Source of the DNA: DASTGO01 sp035719045
GTDB taxonomy: Bacteria; Actinomycetota; Actinomycetes; Actinomycetales; Kineosporiaceae
NCBI GenBank assembly: GCA_035719045.1
Contig: DASTGO010000111.1
Coordinates: 1-29,217 of the forward strand
Length of the DNA: 29,217 nucleotides
Direction of reading: 5' to 3'
Part shown: piece after piece, positions 14,507 through 22,639 of the stretch
How positions within the stretch are numbered: position 1 is the stretch's first letter
Layout: each line of letters opens with the position of its first letter
The notes under the pieces: model-generated
The model's input: the letters and a program-made list of their open reading frames with translations, nothing else
Told to the model about the DNA's origin: nothing
The model's database searches: none
Translations under genes and position numbers: made by a program

Positions 14507-15430
14507 GTGCTGGACCCGAGTGAGCTGTACGAGCTGGAGCCGGACCAGCCGGGCCCCGAGGATCTCGGGGCTCCGGTCCTGCTGTACGCGCTGAGCGGCT
14601 TCATCGATGCCGGGAATGCCGGTCGGCTGGCCGTCGAGCACCTGCTGTCGACCCTGGAGCATCGTCGGCTGGCCCGGTTCGACGTCGACCAGATCTTCGA
14701 CTATCGGGCCCGGCGCCCGCCGATGACCTTCGTCGAGAACCGCTGGGAGGGGTACGACGCCCCCCGGCTGGAGCTCGACCTCGTGCATGATTCCTCGGGG
14801 ACGCCGTTCCTGCTGCTCACCGGGATCGAGCCGGACAGCCAGTGGGAGCGGTTCACGGCTGCCGTGCTGCAGTTGGTCCGCCGGTACGGGGTCGGGCTGT
14901 CCATCGGCGTCCACGCGATCCCGATGGCCGTCCCGCATACCCGGCCGATCGGGGTGACCTCGCATGCCACCCGTCAGGAACTGGTTGCCGGCCACCCGCA
15001 CTGGGTGGGCACGGTCCAGGTCCCGGGCAACATCACCGGGCTGCTGGAGTTCCGGCTCGGCCAGGCCGGGCACGACGCCGCCGGCTTCGCCGTCCACGTG
15101 CCGCACTACCTGACCCAGACCAACTACCCGGACGCGGCAACCGTCCTGCTGCGCGAGGTGTCCCGGCTGTCGGGCCTGCGGCTGCCGGTCGAGCAGCTGC
15201 TGGAGTCCGGGGAGCAGATCCGGGCCGCGATCGCCGGCCAGCTCGCCGGGCAGCCCGAGGTGGCCGCAGTAGTGACCTCGCTGGAGGAGCAGTACGACGC
15301 CTTCGTGGGGGCGCAGGGTCGCTCCCTGCTGGCCCCGGACCGCCCGCTGCCCACCGGGGACGAGCTCGGGGCGGAGCTGGAGCGCTTCCTCGCGGAGGAG
15401 AACGAGCGCCGGCAGCGCGGCGACGGCTGA
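14507..15430 (+). CDS. PAC2 (proteasome assembly chaperone-like) family protein
   Basis: A 307-residue PAC2-family protein, related to archaeal and eukaryotic proteasome-assembly chaperones and common in actinobacteria, where its function is unproven. Typical segments are PVLLYALSGFIDAGNAGRLA near the N-terminus (residues 22-41), FDYRARRPPMTFVENRWEGY, PFLLLTGIEPDSQWERFTAA, and GIHxxPMxVPHTRP-like text (GVHAIPMAVPHTRP). The acidic C-terminus carries a helix (LGAELERFLAEENERRQR). The GTG at 14507 has AGGAGAGG about ten bases upstream and gives the usual family start (LDPSELYELE). The frame stays open far upstream, but that part includes the 24-base repeats and is not protein-like. A small membrane-protein gene follows 107 bases later. 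Confidence 0.88.
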   Translation: MLDPSELYELEPDQPGPEDLGAPVLLYALSGFIDAGNAGRLAVEHLLSTLEHRRLARFDVDQIFDYRARRPPMTFVENRWEGYDAPRLELDLVHDSSGTPFLLLTGIEPDSQWERFTAAVLQLVRRYGVGLSIGVHAIPMAVPHTRPIGVTSHATRQELVAGHPHWVGTVQVPGNITGLLEFRLGQAGHDAAGFAVHVPHYLTQTNYPDAATVLLREVSRLSGLRLPVEQLLESGEQIRAAIAGQLAGQPEVAAVVTSLEEQYDAFVGAQGRSLLAPDRPLPTGDELGAELERFLAEENERRQRGDG

Positions 15431-15537
15431 CCCGGGCCCGCTGGTGGGCGGACGGCGACCGGGCCCGGCGGCGGCCTGGGGCAGGCCATGGCGCCGGCAG
15501 GGCTGAAGGTCGCGGGCCGTGCGGCCGATAGAGGGAC

Positions 15538-15747
15538 ATGGCTCTCGACCTCCTGCTGCTCGCGCTGGTGGTCGGCGGGTGGTGGGCGGGGCGCAGGGCC
15601 AGGAGCAGTTCGCTGTTCCACCTGCTGATGCCCCCGGAGGACCGGCCGCCCGCTGCCGCCGAGGAACCCTGGCCGTCCGAGCACGGACTCGACCGCTACG
15701 TCGGGCGCGGGCTCCGGCAGATCGACGACTTCCTCGCCGACCGGTAG
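15538..15747 (+). CDS. Small single-span membrane protein
   Basis: A 69-residue protein with an N-terminal membrane span (MALDLLLLALVVGGWWAG) followed by arginines, a Pro/Glu-rich linker and a charged end (GLDRYVGRGLRQIDDFLADR) that looks like an amphipathic helix. GAGGG lies just before the ATG. Codon use matches the neighbouring genes. No family is recognised; it could act as a membrane tether. The stop is 23 bases from the convergent ligB stop. Being short, it could also be chance, but the N-in hydrophobic helix plus basic stop-transfer pattern argues that it is real. Confidence 0.55.
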   Translation: MALDLLLLALVVGGWWAGRRARSSSLFHLLMPPEDRPPAAAEEPWPSEHGLDRYVGRGLRQIDDFLADR

Positions 15748-15769
15748 CCGCCCGGCCGCAGCCCGGCGA

Positions 15770-17320
15770 TCACACCGGGTCCGGGTGGTGCCGGCGGACG
15801 TCCTCGATCGTGTTCGCCTGGGAAGCCGGCTTGTCCGGCCGGTGGGCGAGCACCCGGGCGAACCGCAGCGCCAGGCCCGCCGGATAGCGCGGGGAGGTCT
15901 GCACGCCGTCGAAGGCGACCTCGACCACGAGCTCCGGTCGGACGTCGACCCGCCAGCGGTTGCCTCCCGTCGCGAGTTCCTGCAGCCGTCCGGTCTGCCA
16001 GGCGAGCATCGCGTCGGTGAGTCCCTTGAACGTCTTGCCGAGCATGACGAACCCGCCGGGAGGTCCGTACCGCCCGTCGGGGTCTCGCGCCCCCAGATGC
16101 AGGTTGGACAGCGTCCCGGTCCGGCGGCCGTGCCCCCACTCCGCCGCCAGGACCACCAGATCGAGGGTCAGCCGGGGCTTCACCTTCACCCAGCCCGCGC
16201 CGCGACGGCCCATCGCGTAGCCGCCGGTGAGCGACTTCACCACCACGCCCTCATGGCCTCGTGCCAGAGCGTCGGCCGCGAAGCCCTGGGCGCCGGTGAG
16301 GGCGGCGGGATCGGCGACGTCCGTCACCTCCAGCCGGGGGACCAGCAACGGCGCCGGGACGGCGGTGGCCAGTGCCGCCCGGCGGGCCGCGGCCGGGATG
16401 TCCACCAGGTCCGCGCCGTCCAGGTGCAGCAGGTCGAACAGGAACGTGCTGAGCGGGCCCGCCCCGGTCCCGCCGCCGGTGGCCACCCGGGACGAGGTCA
16501 CCTGGAACGGTTGCGGGCGGCCGCCGGAGGTCAGCAGCAGCACCTCCCCGTCCAACACCGCCGAGTGCAGCGGCCAGGACCGGGCTGCGGCCACCACCTC
16601 AGGTACCCGGGCGGTGATGTCGTCGAGGGTGCGGGTGAAGACGGCCACGTCGTCGCCGTCCCGGTGCACCTGCACCCGGACCCCGTCCAGCTTCCACTCC
16701 ACCCCGGCCGGACCGGTGCGGGCGACGGCGGCCGGCAGATCCGGGGCGGAGGCGGCCAGCATCGGTGCCAGCGGCCGGCCTACCTGCAGCCCGAAGGAGT
16801 CCAGTGCACCCGGCCCGCCGTGCAGCGCGGCTCGGGCGACGGCGGCCAGGTCCCCGGACAGGGTGACCGCCCGCCGCACCTGCACGGCCGGCAGTGCTGC
16901 GGCCACGGCGACGGCCTCCAGCAGCAGGCCCTCCTGCGCCCCCTGCCGCAGTTCGCCGCTGACCAGGCCTGCGAGCAGCCGCTGCTCCGGTTCGGTGGCC
17001 GCGGCGAAGAGCCGTTCCAGGACGGCACGCCGGGCAGCCTGGGAGCCCGACCCGGACAGCGACTGCGCGGTCGCGAAGGCGGCGTCCACCTCGGTGACGG
17101 TCAGCGTGGCGACCGGCGCCGCCGGTGGCAGGGTGCCCAGGGAGGCCCAGCCGAGACCGGTCCGGCGCTGCCGGGTCTGGCCGGTCAGCCAGGCCACGAC
17201 GGCGGGCAGCTCGCCGGGGTCGGCGGCGCGCAGGCAGCCGGCCAGGAGTTCGGCCTTGGCCCGCTTGCCGGACACCCCCGCGACGGCCAGCGAGGTGGTG
17301 GCGACCTCCGAGAGCAGCAT
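15770..17320 (-). CDS. ligB: ATP-dependent DNA ligase (LigB type)
   Basis: A 516-residue ATP-dependent DNA ligase that seals nicks through a lysyl-AMP intermediate. A helical N-terminal DNA-binding domain (about residues 1-195, with LFAAATEPEQRLLAGLVSGE) precedes the nucleotidyltransferase domain. There the active-site motif is EWKLDGVRVQVHRDG with Lys210 as adenylation site. Later motifs are LDGEVLLL, FLFDLLHLDGADL, HEGVVVKSL and WVKVKPRLTLDLVV. The OB-fold domain completes the protein (GFVMLGKTFKGLTDAM, VVEVAFDGVQTSPRYPAGLA). Size and domain order match mycobacterial LigB rather than the Ku-linked LigD. It is the last gene of a same-strand group with recQ and an ABC-F gene, 112 bases after recQ. 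The ATG at 17320 gives the standard family start. Confidence 0.93.
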   Translation of the reverse strand: MLLSEVATTSLAVAGVSGKRAKAELLAGCLRAADPGELPAVVAWLTGQTRQRRTGLGWASLGTLPPAAPVATLTVTEVDAAFATAQSLSGSGSQAARRAVLERLFAAATEPEQRLLAGLVSGELRQGAQEGLLLEAVAVAAALPAVQVRRAVTLSGDLAAVARAALHGGPGALDSFGLQVGRPLAPMLAASAPDLPAAVARTGPAGVEWKLDGVRVQVHRDGDDVAVFTRTLDDITARVPEVVAAARSWPLHSAVLDGEVLLLTSGGRPQPFQVTSSRVATGGGTGAGPLSTFLFDLLHLDGADLVDIPAAARRAALATAVPAPLLVPRLEVTDVADPAALTGAQGFAADALARGHEGVVVKSLTGGYAMGRRGAGWVKVKPRLTLDLVVLAAEWGHGRRTGTLSNLHLGARDPDGRYGPPGGFVMLGKTFKGLTDAMLAWQTGRLQELATGGNRWRVDVRPELVVEVAFDGVQTSPRYPAGLALRFARVLAHRPDKPASQANTIEDVRRHHPDPV

Positions 17321-17341
17321 GCCCGCATCCTCGCGTGTCCC

Positions 17342-17450
17342 CCGACAGGTTCCGTGCTGATCAGGCCCCGGTGGCCAGTCGCCGTCCAGCCGAGGGGTGG
17401 CGTGCACGCCGAGCCGACAGGTTCCCTGCGGATCAGGCCCCGACGGCCAG
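17342..17450. repeat. 37-base direct repeat spanning the recQ 3' end and recQ-ligB spacer
   Basis: Copies at 17342-17378 and 17414-17450 share 33 of 37 bases, beginning CCGACAGGTTCC and ending GGCCAG, with GATCAGGCCCCG in the centre. The second copy covers the last codons and stop of recQ. The 35 bases between are unrelated. It looks like a partial duplication of the recQ tail. Confidence 0.85.
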
Positions 17451-19616
17451 GGTGAACGGGAGCACCTCGGCGGCGCCCGCCAGCCGCAGGGCCCGTCCGG
17501 CCACGGTGATCGTCCACCGGGAGTCGGCGAGGTCGTCGACCAGCAGCACCGGGCCGTCCCCGAGCCCGGCCAGGGTGTCCCGCATCCGGTCCGGTACGCA
17601 GAACGCGTCCCACACCCCGGCGAGCCGGAAGGCGCTGTTGCCGCCCGGACCACCCCGCGGTCCCGGCCCGTCCCCGCCGGGCGGGCCCAGGTCGAGCGGG
17701 CCCAGCCAGACCAGCCTGCCCACCTCCGCCAGATGCCGTGCCACCGAGGCCACCAGGGCGGGGCGCCGCCGGGCCGGGACCGCCGCCACCGCGACCGGCC
17801 GCCGCGCCCACTCCCACTGCCGCAGCACGTCCACGCAGGCGGTGAGCAGCGCGGGGTCGGCTGGGGCGTCCGGTGCGGTGGTGTCGAGCAGGGTCCGCAG
17901 CCGCCCGCCCCAGCCGAGGTCGGTGAGCCGGGCCACTGCCCGTCCGTCGGCCACCTGCTCGCCGGCGGGGATCCGGCCGCGGACGGGGACCCCGAGCCGG
18001 TCCATCCCGGTCGGCCACTGGGCCCTGGCGGGCAGTTCCACCCCGGCCCGTCGCAGCCGGGCGGCGGCACCGGCCCGGGCGGTGTCCGGGACGGTGACCG
18101 GGTACCAGGGCTGCGCGCACCGGTCGCAGCGTCCGCAGTCGGCGGCCCACGGATCGTCCAGCGCCTCGGCCAGGAAGCGCATCCGGCAGCCGGGCGCGCG
18201 CTGGTAGGCCAGCATCGCCGCAGCCTCGGCCTCCCGGGTGGCGGTGACCCGGGCGTAGCGCTGCCCGTCGTAGCGCCAGCCGGCGCCGGTGGCCTTCCAG
18301 CCGCCGTTGACCCGTTCCACCGCGCCCTCGACGTCGAGGACCTTCAGCAGCAGCTCCAGCCGGGTCCGGCGGACGTCCGCCACCGTCTCCAGGGCGGCGG
18401 TGGACAGCGGGCCGGGTGCGGTGTCGAGCGCGGCGAGCACCGCGTCGGCCTGGTCCTGCCGGGGCATCGACGCCGTGGCGAAGTACCGCCAGATGTCCCG
18501 GTCCTCCGCTCCCGGCAGCAGCAGGACGTCCGAGCGCTGGGTGGCCCGCCCGGCCCGGCCGACCTGCTGGTAGTACGCCACCGGCGAGGACGGCGCGCCG
18601 AGGTGGACCACGAAGCCGAGGTCCGGCTTGTCGAAGCCCATCCCGAGCGCGCTGGTCGCGACCAGGGCCTTGACCTCGTTGCGGCGCAGCGCGCCTTCGG
18701 CGTCCTCCCGCTCGGCGGCGTCGGTGCGGCCGGTGTAGGCCCGGACCGGGTACCCGGCGTCGGCGAGCATGGCGGCGACGTCCTGCGCGGCGGACACCGT
18801 GAGCGCGTAGATGATGCCGCTGCCGTCGAGTTCGCCCAGGTGGGCGGTGAGCCAGGCGAGCCGGTCGGTGGCGGCCGGCAGGTCGAGCACCCCCAGCCGC
18901 AGGCTCGGCCGGGCCAGGGGTCCGCGCAGGGTGGTCACCTCATGTCCGCCGGTCCCGAGCTGTTCGGCGACGTCGTCGACGACCCGGGCGTTCGCGGTCG
19001 CCGTCGTGGCCAGCACGGGGGTCCCCGCGGGCAACCGGTCCAGCAGGTCGCGGATCCGGCGGTAGTCCGGGCGGAAGTCGTGTCCCCAGTCACTGATGCA
19101 GTGCGCCTCGTCCACCACGACCAGCCCGGCCCGCGCCGCCAGTCCCGGCAGCAGCTCGGCCCGGAACCGGGGGTTGTTCAACCGCTCCGGGCTCACCAGC
19201 AGGACATCGACGGTGTCCGCGGCCAGGGCCTGCGCCACCTCCTCCCACTCGTGGGCGTTGGCGGAGTTCATCGTCACCGCCCGGACCCCGGCCCGGTCGG
19301 CGGCGGCGACCTGGTCGCGCATCAGGGCCAGCAGCGGGGACACGATGAGGGTCGGACCGGCACCCGCGTCGCGCAGCAACCGGGTGGCGACGAAGTACAC
19401 GGCGGACTTGCCCCAGCCGGTCCGCTGCACGACCAGCACCCGGCGCCGGTCCACCACGAGCCCGGCGACCGCCTCCCACTGCCCGTCCCGGAAGCCCGCG
19501 TCCCCGCGTCCGACCAGGGCCCGCAGGGCGGCCTCCGCGGCGGGGCGCAACGCCTCGGCGGCCCCGGCAGCAGAATGCAGGGCCTCGGCGGGCCCGGCGG
19601 GCACGGCCCGGGTCAC
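17433..19616 (-). CDS. recQ: RecQ-family DNA helicase with C-terminal phosphoribosyltransferase-like domain
   Basis: A 727-residue protein, longer than the usual 600-residue RecQ. The ATPase core has RTGWGKS (Walker A, 65-71), SPLLALMRDQV, DEAH (169-172) within VDEAHCISDWGHDFRPDYRR, TTATAN, and a second RecA domain with ATSALGMGFDKPD and QQVGRAGR. A Cys cluster (GCRMRFL, then CGRCDRC) forms the RecQ zinc site. Residues beyond about 590 resemble a ComF-type phosphoribosyltransferase: VAAVPARRRPALVASVARHL, then the PRPP-loop-like VLLVDDLADSRWTITVAGRA (690-709) followed by LRLAGAAEVLPFTLA. An HRDC domain is not obvious. 3'-5' DNA unwinding is expected; whether the tail binds PRPP or nucleotides is unknown. 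The GTG start overlaps the upstream ABC-F stop by four bases (GTGA), so expression is coupled. Confidence 0.92.
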   Translation of the reverse strand: MTRAVPAGPAEALHSAAGAAEALRPAAEAALRALVGRGDAGFRDGQWEAVAGLVVDRRRVLVVQRTGWGKSAVYFVATRLLRDAGAGPTLIVSPLLALMRDQVAAADRAGVRAVTMNSANAHEWEEVAQALAADTVDVLLVSPERLNNPRFRAELLPGLAARAGLVVVDEAHCISDWGHDFRPDYRRIRDLLDRLPAGTPVLATTATANARVVDDVAEQLGTGGHEVTTLRGPLARPSLRLGVLDLPAATDRLAWLTAHLGELDGSGIIYALTVSAAQDVAAMLADAGYPVRAYTGRTDAAEREDAEGALRRNEVKALVATSALGMGFDKPDLGFVVHLGAPSSPVAYYQQVGRAGRATQRSDVLLLPGAEDRDIWRYFATASMPRQDQADAVLAALDTAPGPLSTAALETVADVRRTRLELLLKVLDVEGAVERVNGGWKATGAGWRYDGQRYARVTATREAEAAAMLAYQRAPGCRMRFLAEALDDPWAADCGRCDRCAQPWYPVTVPDTARAGAAARLRRAGVELPARAQWPTGMDRLGVPVRGRIPAGEQVADGRAVARLTDLGWGGRLRTLLDTTAPDAPADPALLTACVDVLRQWEWARRPVAVAAVPARRRPALVASVARHLAEVGRLVWLGPLDLGPPGGDGPGPRGGPGGNSAFRLAGVWDAFCVPDRMRDTLAGLGDGPVLLVDDLADSRWTITVAGRALRLAGAAEVLPFTLAVGA

Positions 19617-21256
19617 GCGTCGGCCTCGGTGACCCGGCCGGACTCGATCCGCAGCCGCCGATTGACCTGGACCTGGTCGAGCAGGCGGCGGTCGTGGCTG
19701 ACCAGCAGCAGGGTCCCGGGGAAACTGCTCAGGGCCTGCTCCAGTTGCTCGATCGCCGGCAGATCCAGGTGGTTGGTCGGTTCGTCGAGGACCAGCAGGT
19801 TCACCCCGCGGGCCTGCAGGAGGGCGAGCGCGGCGCGGGTCCGCTCACCCGGGGAGAGCCCGGCGGACGGTCGCAGCACATGTTCGGCGCCCAGCCCGTA
19901 CTTGGCGAGCAGGGTCCGCAGCTCGGACTGGCCGAAGTCCGGGACCTGTTCGCCGAAGGCCTGGAGCAGGGTCTGCTCCCCGGCGAACAGCGAGCGTGCC
20001 TGGTCGACCTCGCCCACGACCACCCCGGGACCGAGCGAGGCGGTCCCGGTGTCCGGGGCCAGCCGGCCGAGCAGCACCGCGAGCAGGGTGGACTTCCCGG
20101 AACCGTTCGGTCCGGTGACCGCGACCCGGTCCGCCCAGTCGATCTGCAGGTCCACCGGTCCGAGGGTGAAGTCGCCGCGGCGCACCACCACCCCACGGCA
20201 GGTCGCCACCACCGCCCCGGCCCTCGGCGCCACCGCGATCTCCATCCGCAGCTGCCACTCCTTGCGGGGCTCCTCCACCACGTCCAGGCGCTCGATCATC
20301 CGCTCGGTCTGCCGGGCCTTCGCGGCCTGCTTCTCACTGGCCTCGCGGTGCCGGTGCTTGATGAACTTGTCCGGGTCGCTGGCTTTGCGGGCGGCGTTGC
20401 GGACCCCCTTCTCCATCCAGTTGCGCTGCGTCCGGGCCCGGTCGGTGAGAGTGCCGAGTCGGTCGGCGTACTCCTCGTAGGCCTCGCGGGCATGCCGGCG
20501 GGCCACCTCCCGCTCCTCCAGATAGGCCTGGTAGCCGCCGCCGAACACGTGGATCTCCTGCTGGGCCAGGTCGAGCTCGACCACCCGGGTCACCGTGCGG
20601 GCCAGGAACTCCCGGTCGTGGCTGACCACGAGGGTGCCTGACCGCAGCCCGGTCACGAACCGCTCCAGCCGGTCCAGGCCGTCCAGGTCGAGATCGTTGG
20701 TCGGCTCGTCCAGGGCGAACACGTCGTAGCGGGAGAGCAGCAGCGAGGCCAGTCCGGCGCGGGCCGCCTGCCCGCCGGACAGCGCGGTCATCGGGGCCTG
20801 CGGATCGGCATCCAGCCCGACCTCGGTCAGCGCCGACTCCACCCGGTCGTCCAGGTCGGCCCCGCCGAGGGCCAGCCAGCGCTCCAGGGCGTGGGCGTAC
20901 CGGTCGTCCGCCCCCTCGGCGCCCTCGGCCAGGGCATGACTGGCCTCGTCGAGTTCCTGCTGGGCGGCGTCCACCCCGGTCCGGCGGGCGAGGAAGGCGG
21001 CCACCGTCTCGCCCGGGCGGCGGTCCGGCTCCTGCGGCAGGTACCCGACGGTCCCGGTGGGCGGGCTCAGGGTCACGCTGCCGTGTTCAGGTCGGGCCAG
21101 CCCGGACAGGATCCGCAGCAGGGTGGACTTGCCGGCGCCGTTGGCCCCCACCACGCCGATCACGTCCCCGGGCGCGACCACGAGATCGAGGCCGGCGAAC
21201 AGGACCCGGTGCCCGTGCCCCGTGCCGAGCCCCCGGGCGAGCAGGGTCGCCGTCAC
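19613..21256 (-). CDS. ABC-F family ATPase
   Basis: A 547-residue ABC-F protein: two ABC ATPase domains in one chain with no membrane segments. Members act on ribosomes as translation factors or give antibiotic protection. Domain 1 has GANGAGKST (37-45), the signature LSGGQ and DEPTNDLD. A charged inter-domain linker (about 225-315, with RNWMEKGVRNAARKASDPDK) follows. Domain 2 has GPNGSGKST, LSPGE and DEPTNHLD, then LLVSHDRRLLD. I place the start at the GTG (MTATLLARGL), which matches how the family usually begins; an in-frame GTG 17 codons upstream would add an Ala/Pro-rich leader. Neither has a good ribosome-binding site. It heads a same-strand group with recQ and ligB. Whether it is a housekeeping or resistance type cannot be decided from sequence alone. 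Confidence 0.92.
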   Translation of the reverse strand: MTATLLARGLGTGHGHRVLFAGLDLVVAPGDVIGVVGANGAGKSTLLRILSGLARPEHGSVTLSPPTGTVGYLPQEPDRRPGETVAAFLARRTGVDAAQQELDEASHALAEGAEGADDRYAHALERWLALGGADLDDRVESALTEVGLDADPQAPMTALSGGQAARAGLASLLLSRYDVFALDEPTNDLDLDGLDRLERFVTGLRSGTLVVSHDREFLARTVTRVVELDLAQQEIHVFGGGYQAYLEEREVARRHAREAYEEYADRLGTLTDRARTQRNWMEKGVRNAARKASDPDKFIKHRHREASEKQAAKARQTERMIERLDVVEEPRKEWQLRMEIAVAPRAGAVVATCRGVVVRRGDFTLGPVDLQIDWADRVAVTGPNGSGKSTLLAVLLGRLAPDTGTASLGPGVVVGEVDQARSLFAGEQTLLQAFGEQVPDFGQSELRTLLAKYGLGAEHVLRPSAGLSPGERTRAALALLQARGVNLLVLDEPTNHLDLPAIEQLEQALSSFPGTLLLVSHDRRLLDQVQVNRRLRIESGRVTEADA

Positions 21257-21469
21257 CGCTGCCGCGCCTGGTCGGGCCGCTGCGGGAGGGGCCGGGGCGG
21301 ACGGCACGCGCCGGAGGGGGAGTGGGTGGGCATGGCCCCATCCTGCCCGAGCCGGCCGATGACCCCGCAGCCGTTGCCGGAGTGTCCACAGGCGTCCCCG
21401 CGGTGACCGGCTGTGGACGACTCGAGCGCGGCGGCTGCCGGATCGCCTCGTCGCCCGGCCTGTCCCCAG

Positions 21470-21475
21470 TAGGGT
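21470..21475 (+). promoter_or_regulatory. -10 box for manA
   Basis: TAGGGT (TANNNT) lies eight bases before the manA ATG with no ribosome-binding site in between, pointing to a leaderless or nearly leaderless transcript. No -35 is recognisable. Confidence 0.45.
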
Positions 21476-21483
21476 TGGCGGAC

Positions 21484-22557
21484 ATGAGACCGGAGCCGCT
21501 GCTCCTGCCCAACAACCAGTTCGACCACTTCTACCTCGGCGGGGACCGGATCAGGGCCCTGCGCGGTGGTCCGGGCGGCCCCCAGCGGCCCGAGGAGTGG
21601 ATCGGTTCGGCCACCACCCGGTTCGGTCAGTCCCGGCAAGGTCTGTCGGCGCTGCCGGACGGGACGCTGCTGCGGGAACGGGTGGTTGCGGACCCGGTGG
21701 CCTGGCTCGGCCCCGAGCACACCCACCGCTACGGCGGTTACGGCGTGGAACTGCTGGTCAAACTCATCGACGCCGGGCAGCGGCTGCCGGTCCACCTGCA
21801 CCCCGACCGGGCCTTCGCCCGCGAGCACCTCGGCCTGTCGCACGGCAAGACCGAAGCCTGGTACGTCCTGGACGCCGAGCCCGGCGCCGTCGTGGGGCTG
21901 GGATTCCGGGAGCCGATGGCGCCCGGACAGGTGGCGGAACTGATCCGCGACCACGACTCGGCGCGGCTGGTCGAGTCGGTGCACCACCTCGCCGTCCGCC
22001 CCGGGGACGCGGTGCTCGTGCCGTCCGGGACGGCGCACTTCATCGGCGCGGGCGTGCTGGTCCTGGAGCTGCAGGAGCCCACGGACCTGTCCATCCTCCT
22101 GGAGTGGGAGGGGCTGACCGTCGACGGCGAGCGGGACGGTCACCTCGGACTCGGCTTCGACACCGCCCTGCAGGCCCTCGACCTGCGCGCCTGGACCCGC
22201 GACGACCTGGACGCCTGCGTCCGGCGCGCGGAACCGGCGGTCGCGGCGGGGGTGCAGGCCCGCGCGATGCAGGCAGTCCCGGGGATGGTCGGGGTACTGC
22301 CGTCCGGTGCCGAGCCGTACTTCCGGGCCGACCAGCTGGCTCCGGCGGGCGGGGAGATCGGCGTACCGGCCGGGTTCGCCGTCCTGCTCCTGGTCGACGG
22401 GGACGCGACCGTCGGCACGACGGAGGCGGGCGCCCATCAGGTCCGCCGCGGGGATGCCCTGCTGATCCCGTGGAGTGCCGGGGACTGGACCCTCGAGGGG
22501 GACGGCGTCGGCCTGCTCGCCCGGCCCCCGGCTCCGGACGCTCCCGAAGGCCGCTGA
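21484..22557 (+). CDS. manA: Class I mannose-6-phosphate isomerase
   Basis: A 357-residue cupin-fold isomerase that interconverts mannose 6-phosphate and fructose 6-phosphate and so feeds GDP-mannose and cell-wall glycan synthesis or mannose use. The metal-binding region reads RLPVHLHPDRAFAREHLG, followed by GKTEAWYVLD, with the conserved Glu. A later cupin segment, VPSGTAHFIGAGVLVLELQE, supplies the remaining His and Glu ligands. A second, smaller cupin repeat (about residues 290-345) closes the protein. The ATG at 21484 gives MRPEPLLLPNN, and the -10 box lies directly upstream. It is shorter than E. coli ManA (391) but usual for actinobacterial copies. Its neighbour Pfp, convergent across a hairpin, uses the same product, fructose 6-phosphate. 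Confidence 0.87.
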   Translation: MRPEPLLLPNNQFDHFYLGGDRIRALRGGPGGPQRPEEWIGSATTRFGQSRQGLSALPDGTLLRERVVADPVAWLGPEHTHRYGGYGVELLVKLIDAGQRLPVHLHPDRAFAREHLGLSHGKTEAWYVLDAEPGAVVGLGFREPMAPGQVAELIRDHDSARLVESVHHLAVRPGDAVLVPSGTAHFIGAGVLVLELQEPTDLSILLEWEGLTVDGERDGHLGLGFDTALQALDLRAWTRDDLDACVRRAEPAVAAGVQARAMQAVPGMVGVLPSGAEPYFRADQLAPAGGEIGVPAGFAVLLLVDGDATVGTTEAGAHQVRRGDALLIPWSAGDWTLEGDGVGLLARPPAPDAPEGR

Positions 22558-22571
22558 CCGCCCCAACGACG

Positions 22572-22610
22572 CCGGCCGGCCACGCCCCCGAGGGGAGCAC
22601 GGCCGGCCGG
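22572..22610. terminator. Bidirectional hairpin between manA and pfp
   Basis: CCGGCCGGCC (22572-22581) pairs perfectly with GGCCGGCCGG (22601-22610); the 19-base loop contains CCCCCGAGGGG, which can pair further. It starts 14 bases after manA and lies 30 bases from the pfp stop. Confidence 0.7.
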
Positions 22611-22639
22611 TGTGCAGGTGGCTGCCGGGTGCAGGCCGG

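Noticed and set aside
12935..15106. A 723-codon minus-strand frame across padR and the PAC2 gene
   Set aside because: It overlaps two supported plus-strand genes and the intergenic repeats, and shows no family signal.
17397..20480. A 1027-codon open frame on the plus strand opposite recQ and the ABC-F gene
   Set aside because: Its translation is low-complexity Gly/Arg/Gln/Pro text with no domain; it is the antisense shadow of two well-supported genes in GC-rich DNA.
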